Shown here piece by piece: positions 7,536 to 15,543 of a DNA stretch of 17,954 bases (position 1 is the stretch's first letter; the number at the start of each line of letters is the position of its first letter). The DNA lies in NCBI GenBank assembly GCA_041670885.1, contig JBAXYJ010000027.1:1-17954 (forward strand), read 5' to 3'. This DNA comes from JAJBWD01 sp041670885 (GTDB lineage Bacteria; Bacillota; Clostridia; Clostridiales; Clostridiaceae). The position numbers were made by a program, and so were the translations under genes. The notes beneath the pieces were generated by a model. That model saw only the letters and a list, made by a program, of their open reading frames with translations, was not told the DNA's origin and ran no database searches.

Positions 7536-8195
7536 TTGAGTAAACTAGTTGCTTATTTAGCACAATTTTTCAACTACATCAAAGATTTTATAGCTGGTGC
7601 TGTACCTAACGATGGTTTAGCATATTTTTTAGCTATTCTTATATTTACCGGTTTAGTAAGGCTTATACTGCTTCCTCTTAACATGAAGCAGATGAGAAGT
7701 CAGTCTAAGATGAATGAGATTCAGCCAGAGCTTAAGAAGATTCAGGTAAAATATAAAAATGATCCGCAAAAGCTTCAGGCAGAAACCATGATATTATATA
7801 AGGAAAAAGGCGTAAGCCCATTTGCCAGCTGCCTTCCGCTGATCATTCAGATGCCTCTTCTATTTGCTCTTTTCTATGTATTTAGAGATTTAAAGGGTAT
7901 AGAAGGAGTTAAATTTTTGTGGGTTACACTGTCAAAACCGGATCCAATATTTATTCTGCCAATAATATCCGGCATAACTACATATATTCAATCAGCTATG
8001 ATGGCACCAAAGGCAGAAGAGGGAAAACCAAATCAGATGGCAACCATGAATATAGGGATGTCAATATTTATAGTAGTTATCAGTTTGAAATTTAGTTCAC
8101 TGCTGATTTTATACTGGATAATAAACAACACATTCCAGATATTACAAAATTATTATATGAAAGTTTCTGACAGAAAGAAAAAAGAAACAGTATAG
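7536..8195 (+). CDS. yidC: Membrane protein insertase YidC/Oxa1 (SpoIIIJ-type)
   Basis: A 219-residue short Gram-positive YidC/Oxa1 insertase. Predicted membrane segments are near 28-50 (with the conserved groove arginine R42 in TGLVRLILLPL), 98-118, 136-155 and a long hydrophobic region at about 172-203. A charged cytoplasmic hairpin (51-90, KMNEIQPELKKIQVKYKNDP) separates the first two. No lipobox cysteine is seen at the N-terminus. The TTG start at 7536 has GGAGG seven bases upstream. The sporulating B. subtilis homologue SpoIIIJ is needed for forespore signalling; the adjacent jag supports the assignment. Confidence 0.95.
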   Translation: MSKLVAYLAQFFNYIKDFIAGAVPNDGLAYFLAILIFTGLVRLILLPLNMKQMRSQSKMNEIQPELKKIQVKYKNDPQKLQAETMILYKEKGVSPFASCLPLIIQMPLLFALFYVFRDLKGIEGVKFLWVTLSKPDPIFILPIISGITTYIQSAMMAPKAEEGKPNQMATMNIGMSIFIVVISLKFSSLLILYWIINNTFQILQNYYMKVSDRKKKETV

Positions 8196-8215
8196 TATGG
8201 GAAGGGGTGCTTTAA

Positions 8216-8842
8216 TTGAAGTCAATAGAAATAACTGGCAGAACAGTAGAAGAAGCCATTAGTAATGCACTCAAAGAATTAAAACTAGATAGAGAAAAAG
8301 TAGGTATAGAAGTTATAGAAGAGGGAAGCAGGGGCCTTTTTAAGCTGCTGGGAGCAAAGCCTGCAAGGGTTAAAGCTACTGTTAAAAGAGATTATTTATG
8401 CGAAGCTAAAACATTCTTAAGAGACATTTTAGATAAAATGGATTTAAAATGTGAAATAACAGTAAAAGAAGAAAATGAATTAGTTAAAATTAACCTTGAT
8501 GGACCGAATATGGGTATTTTAATAGGTCACAGAGGTGAAACATTAGATGCTGTTCAGTATTTAGTAAGCTTAGTAGTAAATAAAGATCATGACGAAGAAT
8601 ACAAAAGAGTTATAATAGATACAGAAAATTATAGATTAAAAAGAGAAGAAACTCTAAAGAGACTTGCCAGCAGACTTGCCTTTAAAGTAAAATCTACTGG
8701 AAGGTATGTAAAACTGGAGCCAATGAACCCTTACGAGAGAAGAATAATTCATTCTGCTCTTCAGAACAATGAATATATTACCACATACAGTGAAGGTGAA
8801 GAGCCCTTTAGACGAGTTGTTATTGATTTGAAGAAAGCCTAA
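8216..8842 (+). CDS. jag: RNA-binding cell elongation regulator Jag (SpoIIIJ-associated)
   Basis: A 208-residue protein with the Jag domain order. The N-terminal Jag-N domain (about 1-52) contains EEGSRGLFKLLGAKPARV. A KH domain has the GHRG loop (104-107) in ILIGHRGETLDAVQYL. A C-terminal R3H domain has R175-x3-H179 in NPYERRIIH. It is a probable RNA-binding protein (KhpB type) that pairs with KhpA in Firmicutes and affects cell-wall growth. The start is TTG at 8216 with GAAGGGG upstream, spaced normally. Its last codons form the left arm of a terminator-like hairpin. Confidence 0.95.
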   Translation: MKSIEITGRTVEEAISNALKELKLDREKVGIEVIEEGSRGLFKLLGAKPARVKATVKRDYLCEAKTFLRDILDKMDLKCEITVKEENELVKINLDGPNMGILIGHRGETLDAVQYLVSLVVNKDHDEEYKRVIIDTENYRLKREETLKRLASRLAFKVKSTGRYVKLEPMNPYERRIIHSALQNNEYITTYSEGEEPFRRVVIDLKKA

Positions 8843-8854
8843 GGGCTTTCTTTT
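8831..8854 (+). terminator. Hairpin with T-run at the jag-mnmE junction
   Basis: A perfect nine-pair stem AAGAAAGCC (8831-8839) / GGCTTTCTT (8844-8852), four-base loop TAAG, then T-run through 8854. The jag stop codon sits in the loop and the last three jag codons in the left arm. mnmE starts about 24 bases later on the same strand. Either mnmE relies on read-through or it has another promoter; I found none in the gap. Confidence 0.7.
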
Positions 8855-8877
8855 AATTTTAGGAAGTGAGTGAGAAA

Positions 8878-10260
8878 ATGAAGGAATTTGATACTATTTG
8901 TGCTATTTCTACTTCCCTGGGGGTGGGTGGAATATCCATAATAAGAATATCAGGCCCAAAAGCTGTAAGTATTATAAAAAAGATATTTAAAGATAAAGAT
9001 GGAAAAGTAGTAAATCAGTTTAAAAGTTATTCTATAAAATATGGATATATATATAAATTAAATTCGGATGAAGTGTTAGATGAAGTCCTTGTAAGTTTTA
9101 TGAAGGGACCTAAAAGCTATACAGGAGAAGATGTAATAGAAATAAACACCCACGGAGGAGCCTTCATTACAAACAGAATTTTGGAAGAATCGGTACTGGC
9201 AGGTGCAAGGCTGGCTGAAAGAGGAGAATTTACTAAAAGGGCATTTTTAAACGGAAGAATAGACCTTGCTCAAAGTGAAGCTGTAAATGATATAATAAAC
9301 GCAGAGACAGATTCATCTGCTAAGGCTGCCATATATCAGTCTAAAGGAATAATATCAAATAAAATTAAAAGCCTTAGAGAAAAAATACTTCTTCTTACTG
9401 CAAATATTGAAGCAACAGTAGATTACCCTGAGGAAGATTTAGAAGAGGTAACAGCTTATGATGGAATAAAAAAGATTACAGAATTAAGCTTAGAAATTAA
9501 TAAACTAATTGAATCCTTTAAAGAGGGAAAAATAATAAGAGACGGATTAGATGTAGTTATTATAGGTAAACCTAATGTAGGAAAGTCTTCCTTATTAAAC
9601 TCTCTTCTACAGGAAAACAGAGCCATAGTCACTGAGATTCCGGGAACTACAAGAGATATAATAGAAGAGCATATAAATTTAGACGGAATTTTAATAAAAC
9701 TGACAGATACAGCGGGAATAAGAGATACAGAAGATGTAATAGAAAAAATAGGAGTAGAAAGGTCAAAAGAGAGAATAATTGAAGCAGATCTTATTATACT
9801 TGTTTTTGACAGAAGCAGTCAGCTTTCCAAAGAAGATTTAGAAATAATAGAAAGCGTAAAAGATAAAAACTTTGTTGTTTTATTAAATAAGAGTGATTTA
9901 AATGAAGATAAAATAAATATTGAAAATATACCAGAGCTTAAGGATAAAAAAATAATCAACATATCTGCTAAATTCGGAGAAGGAATAGGAACATTAAAAG
10001 AAGAAATAAAGAATATGTTCTTCTCTAATAATTTGGAGGTTTCAGCTGAGGGAATCACAAACCTGAGACATATTGAGGCATTGATCAGGGCAGAAGAATC
10101 TCTAAATGCTGCTGTTGATACATTAAAGAATGTCAGTGCTGTTGATTTAGCATCAATAGATCTAAAGAATGCATATATAAGCTTGGGAGAAATTACAGGA
10201 GAGAGTACTTCAGAAGATATAATAAATAAGATATTTGAAAACTTTTGTTTAGGAAAGTAG
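8878..10260 (+). CDS. mnmE: tRNA uridine-5-carboxymethylaminomethyl(34) synthesis GTPase MnmE
   Basis: With MnmG this enzyme installs the 5-carboxymethylaminomethyl group on U34 of certain tRNAs, using methylene-tetrahydrofolate and GTP hydrolysis. The 460 residues carry an N-terminal folate-binding domain (MKEFDTICAIST, then GPKSYTGEDVIEINTHGG) and a G domain with G1 GKPNVGKS (230-237), GTTRD (G2), G3 DTAG (277-280) and G4 NKSD (337-340). The C-terminus is FCLGK, holding the catalytic cysteine of the CxGK motif. I chose ATG 8878 because AGGAAGTGAG lies at proper spacing. A GTG at 8866 would add four residues but directly abuts that site. The partner mnmG follows after seven bases. Confidence 0.97.
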   Translation: MKEFDTICAISTSLGVGGISIIRISGPKAVSIIKKIFKDKDGKVVNQFKSYSIKYGYIYKLNSDEVLDEVLVSFMKGPKSYTGEDVIEINTHGGAFITNRILEESVLAGARLAERGEFTKRAFLNGRIDLAQSEAVNDIINAETDSSAKAAIYQSKGIISNKIKSLREKILLLTANIEATVDYPEEDLEEVTAYDGIKKITELSLEINKLIESFKEGKIIRDGLDVVIIGKPNVGKSSLLNSLLQENRAIVTEIPGTTRDIIEEHINLDGILIKLTDTAGIRDTEDVIEKIGVERSKERIIEADLIILVFDRSSQLSKEDLEIIESVKDKNFVVLLNKSDLNEDKINIENIPELKDKKIINISAKFGEGIGTLKEEIKNMFFSNNLEVSAEGITNLRHIEALIRAEESLNAAVDTLKNVSAVDLASIDLKNAYISLGEITGESTSEDIINKIFENFCLGK

Positions 10261-10267
10261 GGTTAAG

Positions 10268-12145
10268 ATGAGATATTTTGGTGAAAGCTTTGATACTATT
10301 GTTATAGGAGCAGGTCATGCTGGCTGTGAAGCAGCACTGGCATCAGCCAGGCTTGGACTTAAAACACTTATATGTACTATTAATTTAGACAGCGTAGCTA
10401 TGATGCCTTGTAATCCAAACGTGGGAGGTACAGCTAAAGGTCATTTGGTACGGGAAATTGATGCCTTAGGCGGACAAATGGGTATAAACATTGATAAGAC
10501 ATATATTCAAAGCAAAATGTTAAATACCTCAAAGGGTCCTGCAGTTCACTCACTAAGAGCTCAGGCAGATAAAAGAAGATACCATGAGGAAATGAAAAAG
10601 GTTCTTGAAAATGAAGATAAGATTACATTAAAACAGGCTGAAATAGTTGAAATATTAACTGAAAATGGAGTCGTTTCCGGTGCAGTATCAAGAACAGGAG
10701 CCCAGTATAAGGCAAAAGCAGTTATTCTTGCAACTGGAACATATCTTAAAGGAAAAATAATAATTGGAGATATATCTTATGAAGGAGGACCAAACGGTTT
10801 ATTTCCGGCTAGAGAATTATCCAAAAGTCTCATTTCATTAGGGGTAAAATTAAGAAGATTTAAAACAGGAACACCAGCCAGAGTAAATGGAAGAACTATT
10901 GATTATTCTAAGATGGAAGCTCAGTTTGGTGATGAAAAAATAGTGCCTTTTTCTTTTATGAGTGAAAATATTGAAAGGCAGCAGATTAAATGCTATTTAG
11001 CCTATACAAATAATGATACTCATACAGTAATAAAAGACAATATTCATAGATCTCCATTATATAATGGATCAATAGAGGGTATAGGACCTAGATACTGCCC
11101 ATCAATTGAAGATAAGGTAGTAAGATTTCCTGATAAGGAAAAGCATCAGATATTTATTGAGCCGGAAGGGGAGACCACTGAGGAAATGTATGTAGGCGGC
11201 ATGAGCAGCTCTCTTCCTGAAGATGTTCAGATAAAAATGCTTAGGACCATAAAGGGAATGGAAAAAGTTGAAATTATGAGAACCGCCTATGCTATAGAAT
11301 ATGACTGCATTGATCCCACAGACTTAAAGCTGACACTGGAATTCAAAAGTATATCAGGACTATTTGGTGCAGGCCAGTTTAATGGAAGCTCAGGCTATGA
11401 AGAAGCTGCATCCCAGGGCTTAATGGCAGGAATTAATGCAGCACTTAAAGTAAAGGGAAAATCTCCTCTTATTTTAAAAAGATCAGAGGCATATATCGGT
11501 GTTTTAATTGATGATTTAATTACAAAGGGAACAAATGAGCCCTATAGAATGATGACATCCAGATCAGAATATAGACTAATATTAAGGCAGGACAATGCTG
11601 ATATCAGGTTAACTGATATAGGAAGAGAGATAGGATTAGTTTCTGAAGAAAGATATGAGAAGTTTAAAAGAAGAAGAGAAAGCATTGAAAATGAGATAGA
11701 AAGAATTAAAAAGCTTCAGATAACAAACAGCAGAGAAGTTAATGATTTTCTTGAAAAATTAGGATCCTCCAGCATGAAAAAACCCATATCACTATATGAG
11801 CTTATTAAGAGACCGGAACTTGATTATTTTAAAGTAAATGAACTGGATAAAGAAAGACCGGATCTCCCCTATGACATTCAGGAAGAAGTAAATACCGTTT
11901 CAAAATATGAAGGGTATATAGAAAAGCAAATGGAACAGGTTGCTCAATTCAAAAAAAATGAAGAAAAGCTGATTCCTGTGGACATAGATTTTTATGATAT
12001 AAAGGGACTAAGGAAAGAAGCAATGGAAAAGCTTAAAAGAATAAATCCTAAGAGTATAGGTCAGGCATCTCGAATATCCGGGGTATCTCCGGCAGACATA
12101 ACAGTTCTTCTGATTTATTTAGAGCAAAGACGCAGAAATAGATAG
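10268..12145 (+). CDS. mnmG: tRNA uridine-5-carboxymethylaminomethyl(34) synthesis enzyme MnmG
   Basis: This is the FAD-dependent partner of MnmE (GidA). At 625 residues it is the full-length form. The dinucleotide-binding loop GAGHAGCEAALASARLG starts at residue 14. It is followed by MMPCNPNVGGTAKGHLVREIDALGG, RRFKTGTPARV, the YCPSIEDKVVRF region and GQFNGSSGYEEAASQGLMAG, all MnmG hallmarks. The C-terminal helical domain ends with GVSPADITVLLIYLEQ, which contacts MnmE. The ATG at 10268 has only a weak upstream purine stretch and lies seven bases from the mnmE stop, so coupling is likely. Confidence 0.98.
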   Translation: MRYFGESFDTIVIGAGHAGCEAALASARLGLKTLICTINLDSVAMMPCNPNVGGTAKGHLVREIDALGGQMGINIDKTYIQSKMLNTSKGPAVHSLRAQADKRRYHEEMKKVLENEDKITLKQAEIVEILTENGVVSGAVSRTGAQYKAKAVILATGTYLKGKIIIGDISYEGGPNGLFPARELSKSLISLGVKLRRFKTGTPARVNGRTIDYSKMEAQFGDEKIVPFSFMSENIERQQIKCYLAYTNNDTHTVIKDNIHRSPLYNGSIEGIGPRYCPSIEDKVVRFPDKEKHQIFIEPEGETTEEMYVGGMSSSLPEDVQIKMLRTIKGMEKVEIMRTAYAIEYDCIDPTDLKLTLEFKSISGLFGAGQFNGSSGYEEAASQGLMAGINAALKVKGKSPLILKRSEAYIGVLIDDLITKGTNEPYRMMTSRSEYRLILRQDNADIRLTDIGREIGLVSEERYEKFKRRRESIENEIERIKKLQITNSREVNDFLEKLGSSSMKKPISLYELIKRPELDYFKVNELDKERPDLPYDIQEEVNTVSKYEGYIEKQMEQVAQFKKNEEKLIPVDIDFYDIKGLRKEAMEKLKRINPKSIGQASRISGVSPADITVLLIYLEQRRRNR

Positions 12146-12154
12146 GAGGACATT

Positions 12155-12874
12155 ATGGAGTATTACAATTTACTAGAGCAGGCTGCCAGCAGGGTTGGAG
12201 CAGAATTCGATGAAGATAAATATAATAAGTTTATGCTTTATATGGATTTATTAAAGGAATGGAATAATAAAATTAACCTGACAAGAATAACAGAAGATGA
12301 TGAAATAATAAAAAAGCATTTTATAGATTCAATTAACTTGCTGCAGTTTAAAGAAATATATAATGCAAAAACCATGATTGATATAGGATCTGGTGCCGGT
12401 TTTCCCGGAGTTCCTATTAAAATAATGCTGCCGGATTTAGAGGTAACTCTGCTTGATTCTTTAAATAAAAGGTTAATTTTCCTGGATGAAGTAATAAGTA
12501 AATTAAAGCTTAAAAGGATTAATACTATTCATAAAAGAGCAGAAGAAGGCAGCAGGGATAAAAATTTTAGGGAAGCGTATGATATTGCAGTATCAAGAGC
12601 AGTTGCCAACCTTTCTGCATTATCTGAATATTGTCTTCCATACGTAAAAACGGGGGGATACTTTATTGCGCTTAAAGGACCCAAAGTTGAAGAAGAAATA
12701 GAAGAGGGGAAAGCTGCCGTTAATCTACTAGGTGGAATTATATATAAGATTGAGGAAGTTATAATTGAAGAAACTGATTTAAAACATAATCTTGTAATAA
12801 TAAGAAAAGAGAAGAATACAAGTAGTATTTATCCAAGAAAAGCAAAAAATGTAATAAAAAATCCAATAAAGTAA
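12155..12874 (+). CDS. rsmG: 16S rRNA (guanine527-N7)-methyltransferase RsmG
   Basis: Methylates N7 of G527 in 16S rRNA using S-adenosylmethionine; loss gives low-level streptomycin resistance in several bacteria. The 239-residue protein has a Rossmann methyltransferase fold with IDIGSGAGFPGVPIKI (75-90) as the SAM-binding loop, an upstream KINLTRI (39-45) and a later SRAVANL motif. An AGGAGG ribosome binding site precedes the ATG. It follows mnmG after nine bases and completes the mnmE-mnmG-rsmG set. The protein ends with a lysine-rich tail. An all-A/T hairpin (AAAAATAA 12883-12890 with TTATTTTT 12902-12909) just downstream could be a weak terminator. Confidence 0.96.
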   Translation: MEYYNLLEQAASRVGAEFDEDKYNKFMLYMDLLKEWNNKINLTRITEDDEIIKKHFIDSINLLQFKEIYNAKTMIDIGSGAGFPGVPIKIMLPDLEVTLLDSLNKRLIFLDEVISKLKLKRINTIHKRAEEGSRDKNFREAYDIAVSRAVANLSALSEYCLPYVKTGGYFIALKGPKVEEEIEEGKAAVNLLGGIIYKIEEVIIEETDLKHNLVIIRKEKNTSSIYPRKAKNVIKNPIK

Positions 12875-13024
12875 GAAAAAGTAAAAATAAGGGTAATAAT
12901 TTTATTTTTTAAAAGAAGGAAATTAAATATAGATGTAGAAAATTATATAATTAGAAAATGAAATAATATTAAATTGTACAAAATACTAATTTAGGAAACT
13001 CAGTCTAATAAAGGAAGGTTGCAA

Positions 13025-13795
13025 ATGGAGAAAAGTATAAAGTATATTTCTACAGATCTGATAAGCTCAAATGTATATCAGCCAAGAAAGAATTTTAATG
13101 AAGACAGTATTGAAGAATTAGCTGAATCAATAAAGACATATGGTATTATTCAACCTGTATCTGTAAGAAAATTAGGAAACAGATATGAATTAGTAGCTGG
13201 TGAAAGAAGATTAAGAGCTGCAAAATCTGCAGGTATAAAAGAAATACCAGCAATAATAATTGATATAACTGATAAAGATTCAGCTGCCATGGCACTTCTT
13301 GAAAATATACAGAGAGAAGACCTTAATTTTTTAGAAGAGGCTGAGGCATACCAGAATTTAATAGCAGAGCATGGGTATACTCAAGAAGAATTATCTAAGA
13401 TAATAGGTAAAAAGCAATCTACTATTGCAAATAAGATTAGAATACTAAAGCTGGATGAAGGTATTAGAAAATCTCTTATAGATAATCAATTAACCGAAAG
13501 ACATGGACGAGCACTTCTCAAGTTACCGAGTGAGGTCAGTCAGAAAAAAATATTAAACATTATAATTAAAAGTGGTTATAATGTGGCAAGAAGTGAAGAA
13601 CTGGTAGAAAAAGAATTATTGAAATATGAGCAAAAGGGAAATAAAAAGGAGAAGAAGATAAAGAGCAAGATATCTCCAAGAATATATATTAATACTATTA
13701 AACAGGTATTTGATAAATTCGGAGTAGATGCAAAATATAAATCAAAAGAGATGGATGACTGCATTCAAGTAACCATATTAATACCAAAAGAGTAA
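13025..13795 (+). CDS. noc: Nucleoid occlusion protein Noc (ParB paralogue)
   Basis: A 256-residue ParB-family DNA-binding CTPase. Motifs are QPRKNF (19-24), GERRLRAAK (59-67) and LENIQREDLN (92-101), then a helix-turn-helix around 118-142. The four positions that switch ParB to Noc specificity (Caulobacter ParB 173, 179, 184, 201) read Q131, K137, K142 and R159, all of the Noc type. The location between rsmG and parA and the ending (IQVTILIPKE) also fit Noc. I chose ATG 13025 because AAGGAAGG lies six bases upstream; an in-frame TTG at 13019 touches that site. Unlike B. subtilis Noc there is no N-terminal amphipathic membrane-targeting segment, and a TAG at 12992 with no start codon between rules out a longer N-terminus. 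Confidence 0.9.
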   Translation: MEKSIKYISTDLISSNVYQPRKNFNEDSIEELAESIKTYGIIQPVSVRKLGNRYELVAGERRLRAAKSAGIKEIPAIIIDITDKDSAAMALLENIQREDLNFLEEAEAYQNLIAEHGYTQEELSKIIGKKQSTIANKIRILKLDEGIRKSLIDNQLTERHGRALLKLPSEVSQKKILNIIIKSGYNVARSEELVEKELLKYEQKGNKKEKKIKSKISPRIYINTIKQVFDKFGVDAKYKSKEMDDCIQVTILIPKE

Positions 13796-13798
13796 TAT

Positions 13799-13814
13799 TG
13801 TTTCACGTGAAACA
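13799..13814. promoter_or_regulatory. parS: parS site 1 (perfect)
   Basis: TGTTTCACGTGAAACA, the exact 16-base ParB-binding palindrome, within an 18-base perfect palindrome (13798-13815). It begins four bases after the noc stop, and its right end overlaps the left arm of the noc terminator. Confidence 0.97.
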
Positions 13815-13844
13815 AATCTATTTCAAAAATAGATTTGTTTTTTT
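13811..13844 (+). terminator. Intrinsic terminator after noc
   Basis: A perfect 13-pair stem AACAAATCTATTT (13811-13823) / AAATAGATTTGTT (13827-13839) with loop CAA, followed by a T-run to 13844. It separates noc from parAB transcription. The stem is A/T-rich but long. Confidence 0.8.
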
Positions 13845-13855
13845 GAAATATTTAC

Positions 13856-13884
13856 TTTAAAAATTATCATTTACATAATATAAT
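13856..13884 (+). promoter_or_regulatory. Likely parAB promoter
   Basis: A perfect -10 TATAAT (13879-13884) lies 17 bases after a partial -35 TTTAAA (13856-13861), just after the noc terminator. The predicted start near 13891 is about 20 bases ahead of the parA start codon, and the leader contains the GAGGTGA ribosome binding site. Confidence 0.5.
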
Positions 13885-13910
13885 AATATAAGACGGAAGA
13901 GGTGAGATGT

Positions 13911-14690
13911 TTGAATGTAATTACTATATTTAATCAAAAAGGTGGAGTTGGAAAAACAACTACCAATATTAATTTGGGAAGTTTCCTGGCAAATGAAGGT
14001 TATAAGGTATTAACTATAGATGTTGATCCTCAGGGTAATACAACCAGCGGACTAGGTATTGATAAAACTAAGCTGAAAGGTTCTGTGTATGATATTATTA
14101 CATCTGATATGACGATGAAAGATATAATAATTCAAAGCGAGTTAATTAGTAATTTTTATATCGCTCCATCTAATATGGAACTGGCAGGTGCTGAAGTTGA
14201 GTTGATTACCAGACCAAATAGAGAATCAATATTAAAAAATAAAATTCAGGAAATCAAAGAAGATTATGATTTTATTTTTATAGATTGTCCTCCATCACTG
14301 GGATTTTTAACTATTAATGCTTTATGTGCTGCAGATTCTGTTCTTATACCAATTCAATGTGAGTTCTATGCATTAGAAGGAGTTGGACAACTTGTTAATA
14401 CACTGTCTCTTGTAAGAAAGTCATTAAACAAAAACCTGCAGGTGGAAGGCATTATAATGAGTATGTACGACAGTAGGACAAGATTATCAACAGAAGTAGT
14501 TGATGAGGTTAAGAAGTATTTTAAAGACAAGGTATATAAAACAATGATTCCAAGAAATATTAGATTGGCTGAGGCACCGAGTTTTGGCCTTCCAATAATG
14601 CTGTATGATGAGAAATGTCGTGGCTCTGAAGCCTACTTTGAACTTGCTAAAGAATTTTTAGCAAGGCAGGAGGCTAAGCCTAATGAATAA
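13911..14690 (+). CDS. parA: Chromosome partitioning ATPase ParA (Soj)
   Basis: A deviant-Walker ATPase that binds DNA as an ATP dimer, is stimulated by ParB, and in B. subtilis also regulates DnaA. The 259-residue protein has the ParA Walker A KGGVGKTTT (10-18, with signature lysine K10), Walker A' DVDPQGN (37-43) and Walker B FIFIDCPPSLG (about 120-130). There is no N-terminal DNA-binding extension, as expected for a chromosomal ParA. I chose TTG 13911 because GAGGTGA lies five to six bases upstream and the protein then starts MNVITIFNQKGG like its homologues. An in-frame GTG at 13902 overlaps that site. The end overlaps parB by eight bases. Confidence 0.96.
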   Translation: MNVITIFNQKGGVGKTTTNINLGSFLANEGYKVLTIDVDPQGNTTSGLGIDKTKLKGSVYDIITSDMTMKDIIIQSELISNFYIAPSNMELAGAEVELITRPNRESILKNKIQEIKEDYDFIFIDCPPSLGFLTINALCAADSVLIPIQCEFYALEGVGQLVNTLSLVRKSLNKNLQVEGIIMSMYDSRTRLSTEVVDEVKKYFKDKVYKTMIPRNIRLAEAPSFGLPIMLYDEKCRGSEAYFELAKEFLARQEAKPNE

Positions 14691-15516
14691 AAAGCATGGA
14701 TTAGGAAGGGGTTTAAGCTCATTAATCCCAGAGGGAAATGAAGAAGATAATTCTATTCAAAAAATAAGCTTAAATAAAATAAAACCTAACAGTCAGCAGC
14801 CAAGAAAGATATTTAACCAGGATAAAATAATTGAATTAGCTTCATCAATCAAGGAACATGGCATAATTCAGCCATTAGTTCTAAAGAAAGAAGAAGAAAA
14901 TTATATAATTATTGCTGGAGAAAGAAGATGGAGAGCTGCTAAATATCTTAATTTGCAAGAAGTTCCTGCAGTAATAATGGATATAAGTGATGAGGAGCTT
15001 CTTCAGGTTTCTCTTATTGAAAATATACAGAGAGAAGATTTAAACCCAATTGAAGAAGCATTAGCATATGATAAATTAATAAACCAGTTTAATCTGACTC
15101 AGGAAGAGCTTTCAGAAAAAGTAGGAAAATCCAGACCAAGCATAGCAAATTCACTTAGATTGTTAAATCTGGACAGCAGAATAAGAGATTTTATAATTCA
15201 AGGTCTGTTGTCAGAAGGTCATGGAAGAGCTATTTTAGGATTAAAGGATAAAAATAATCAGTATATTGTATCAAAAAAAGTAATAAATAATAAACTAAGT
15301 GTCAGAGATACAGAAAAATTAGTAAAGAATTTTGAAATAGAAAAAGAAGTTAATGTAAAAGAAGTTAATCCATTTATTAATGATATTAAATCAAAGTTAG
15401 AAGGTTATTTTGGTACTAAGGTATCATTAAATTCGAATAAGGATAAAGGAAAAATTGAAATAGAATACTATTCATCAGAAGACTTAGAAAGAATACTAAA
15501 TTTACTTAATTTATAA
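14683..15516 (+). CDS. parB: Chromosome partitioning protein ParB (Spo0J)
   Basis: A parS-specific CTP-dependent DNA clamp that nucleates the segregation complex, recruits SMC and stimulates ParA. The 277 residues start with the ParA-activating peptide HGLGRGLSSLIP (5-16, with R9). Next comes the CTPase domain, with QQPRKIF (38-44), GERRWRAAK (79-87) and ENIQRED (113-119). The helix-turn-helix has R151, S157, N162 and G179 at the specificity positions, the R and G being parS-type and distinct from the Noc paralogue upstream. The C-terminus forms the dimerisation domain. CAGGAGG lies before the ATG inside the end of parA. Perfect parS sites lie on both sides of parAB. Confidence 0.96.
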   Translation: MNKKHGLGRGLSSLIPEGNEEDNSIQKISLNKIKPNSQQPRKIFNQDKIIELASSIKEHGIIQPLVLKKEEENYIIIAGERRWRAAKYLNLQEVPAVIMDISDEELLQVSLIENIQREDLNPIEEALAYDKLINQFNLTQEELSEKVGKSRPSIANSLRLLNLDSRIRDFIIQGLLSEGHGRAILGLKDKNNQYIVSKKVINNKLSVRDTEKLVKNFEIEKEVNVKEVNPFINDIKSKLEGYFGTKVSLNSNKDKGKIEIEYYSSEDLERILNLLNL

Positions 15517-15532
15517 TGTTTCACGTGAAACA
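15517..15532. promoter_or_regulatory. parS: parS site 2 (perfect)
   Basis: TGTTTCACGTGAAACA again, exact, starting at the first base after the parB stop codon. Its last base abuts the AAGGGGG ribosome binding site of the DUF4446 gene, so ParB loaded here would sit over that gene's leader. It lies 1718 bases from site 1. Confidence 0.97.
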
Positions 15533-15543
15533 AGGGGGATAAT

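Noticed and set aside
9819..10058. Minus-strand open frame inside mnmE
   Set aside because: It is a serine/leucine/isoleucine-rich shadow of the A/G-rich coding strand with no start signals.
12875..13018. A sigma-A promoter for noc (TATAAT at 12946-12951)
   Set aside because: The -10 is perfect, but the 17-base-spaced -35 (TTAAAT) matches in only three positions, and such sequences are common in A/T-rich spacers. I leave the noc promoter unassigned.
13576..13764. Minus-strand open frame inside noc
   Set aside because: It is antisense to a lysine-rich coding stretch, which produces phenylalanine/serine-rich shadow translation, and has no ribosome binding site.
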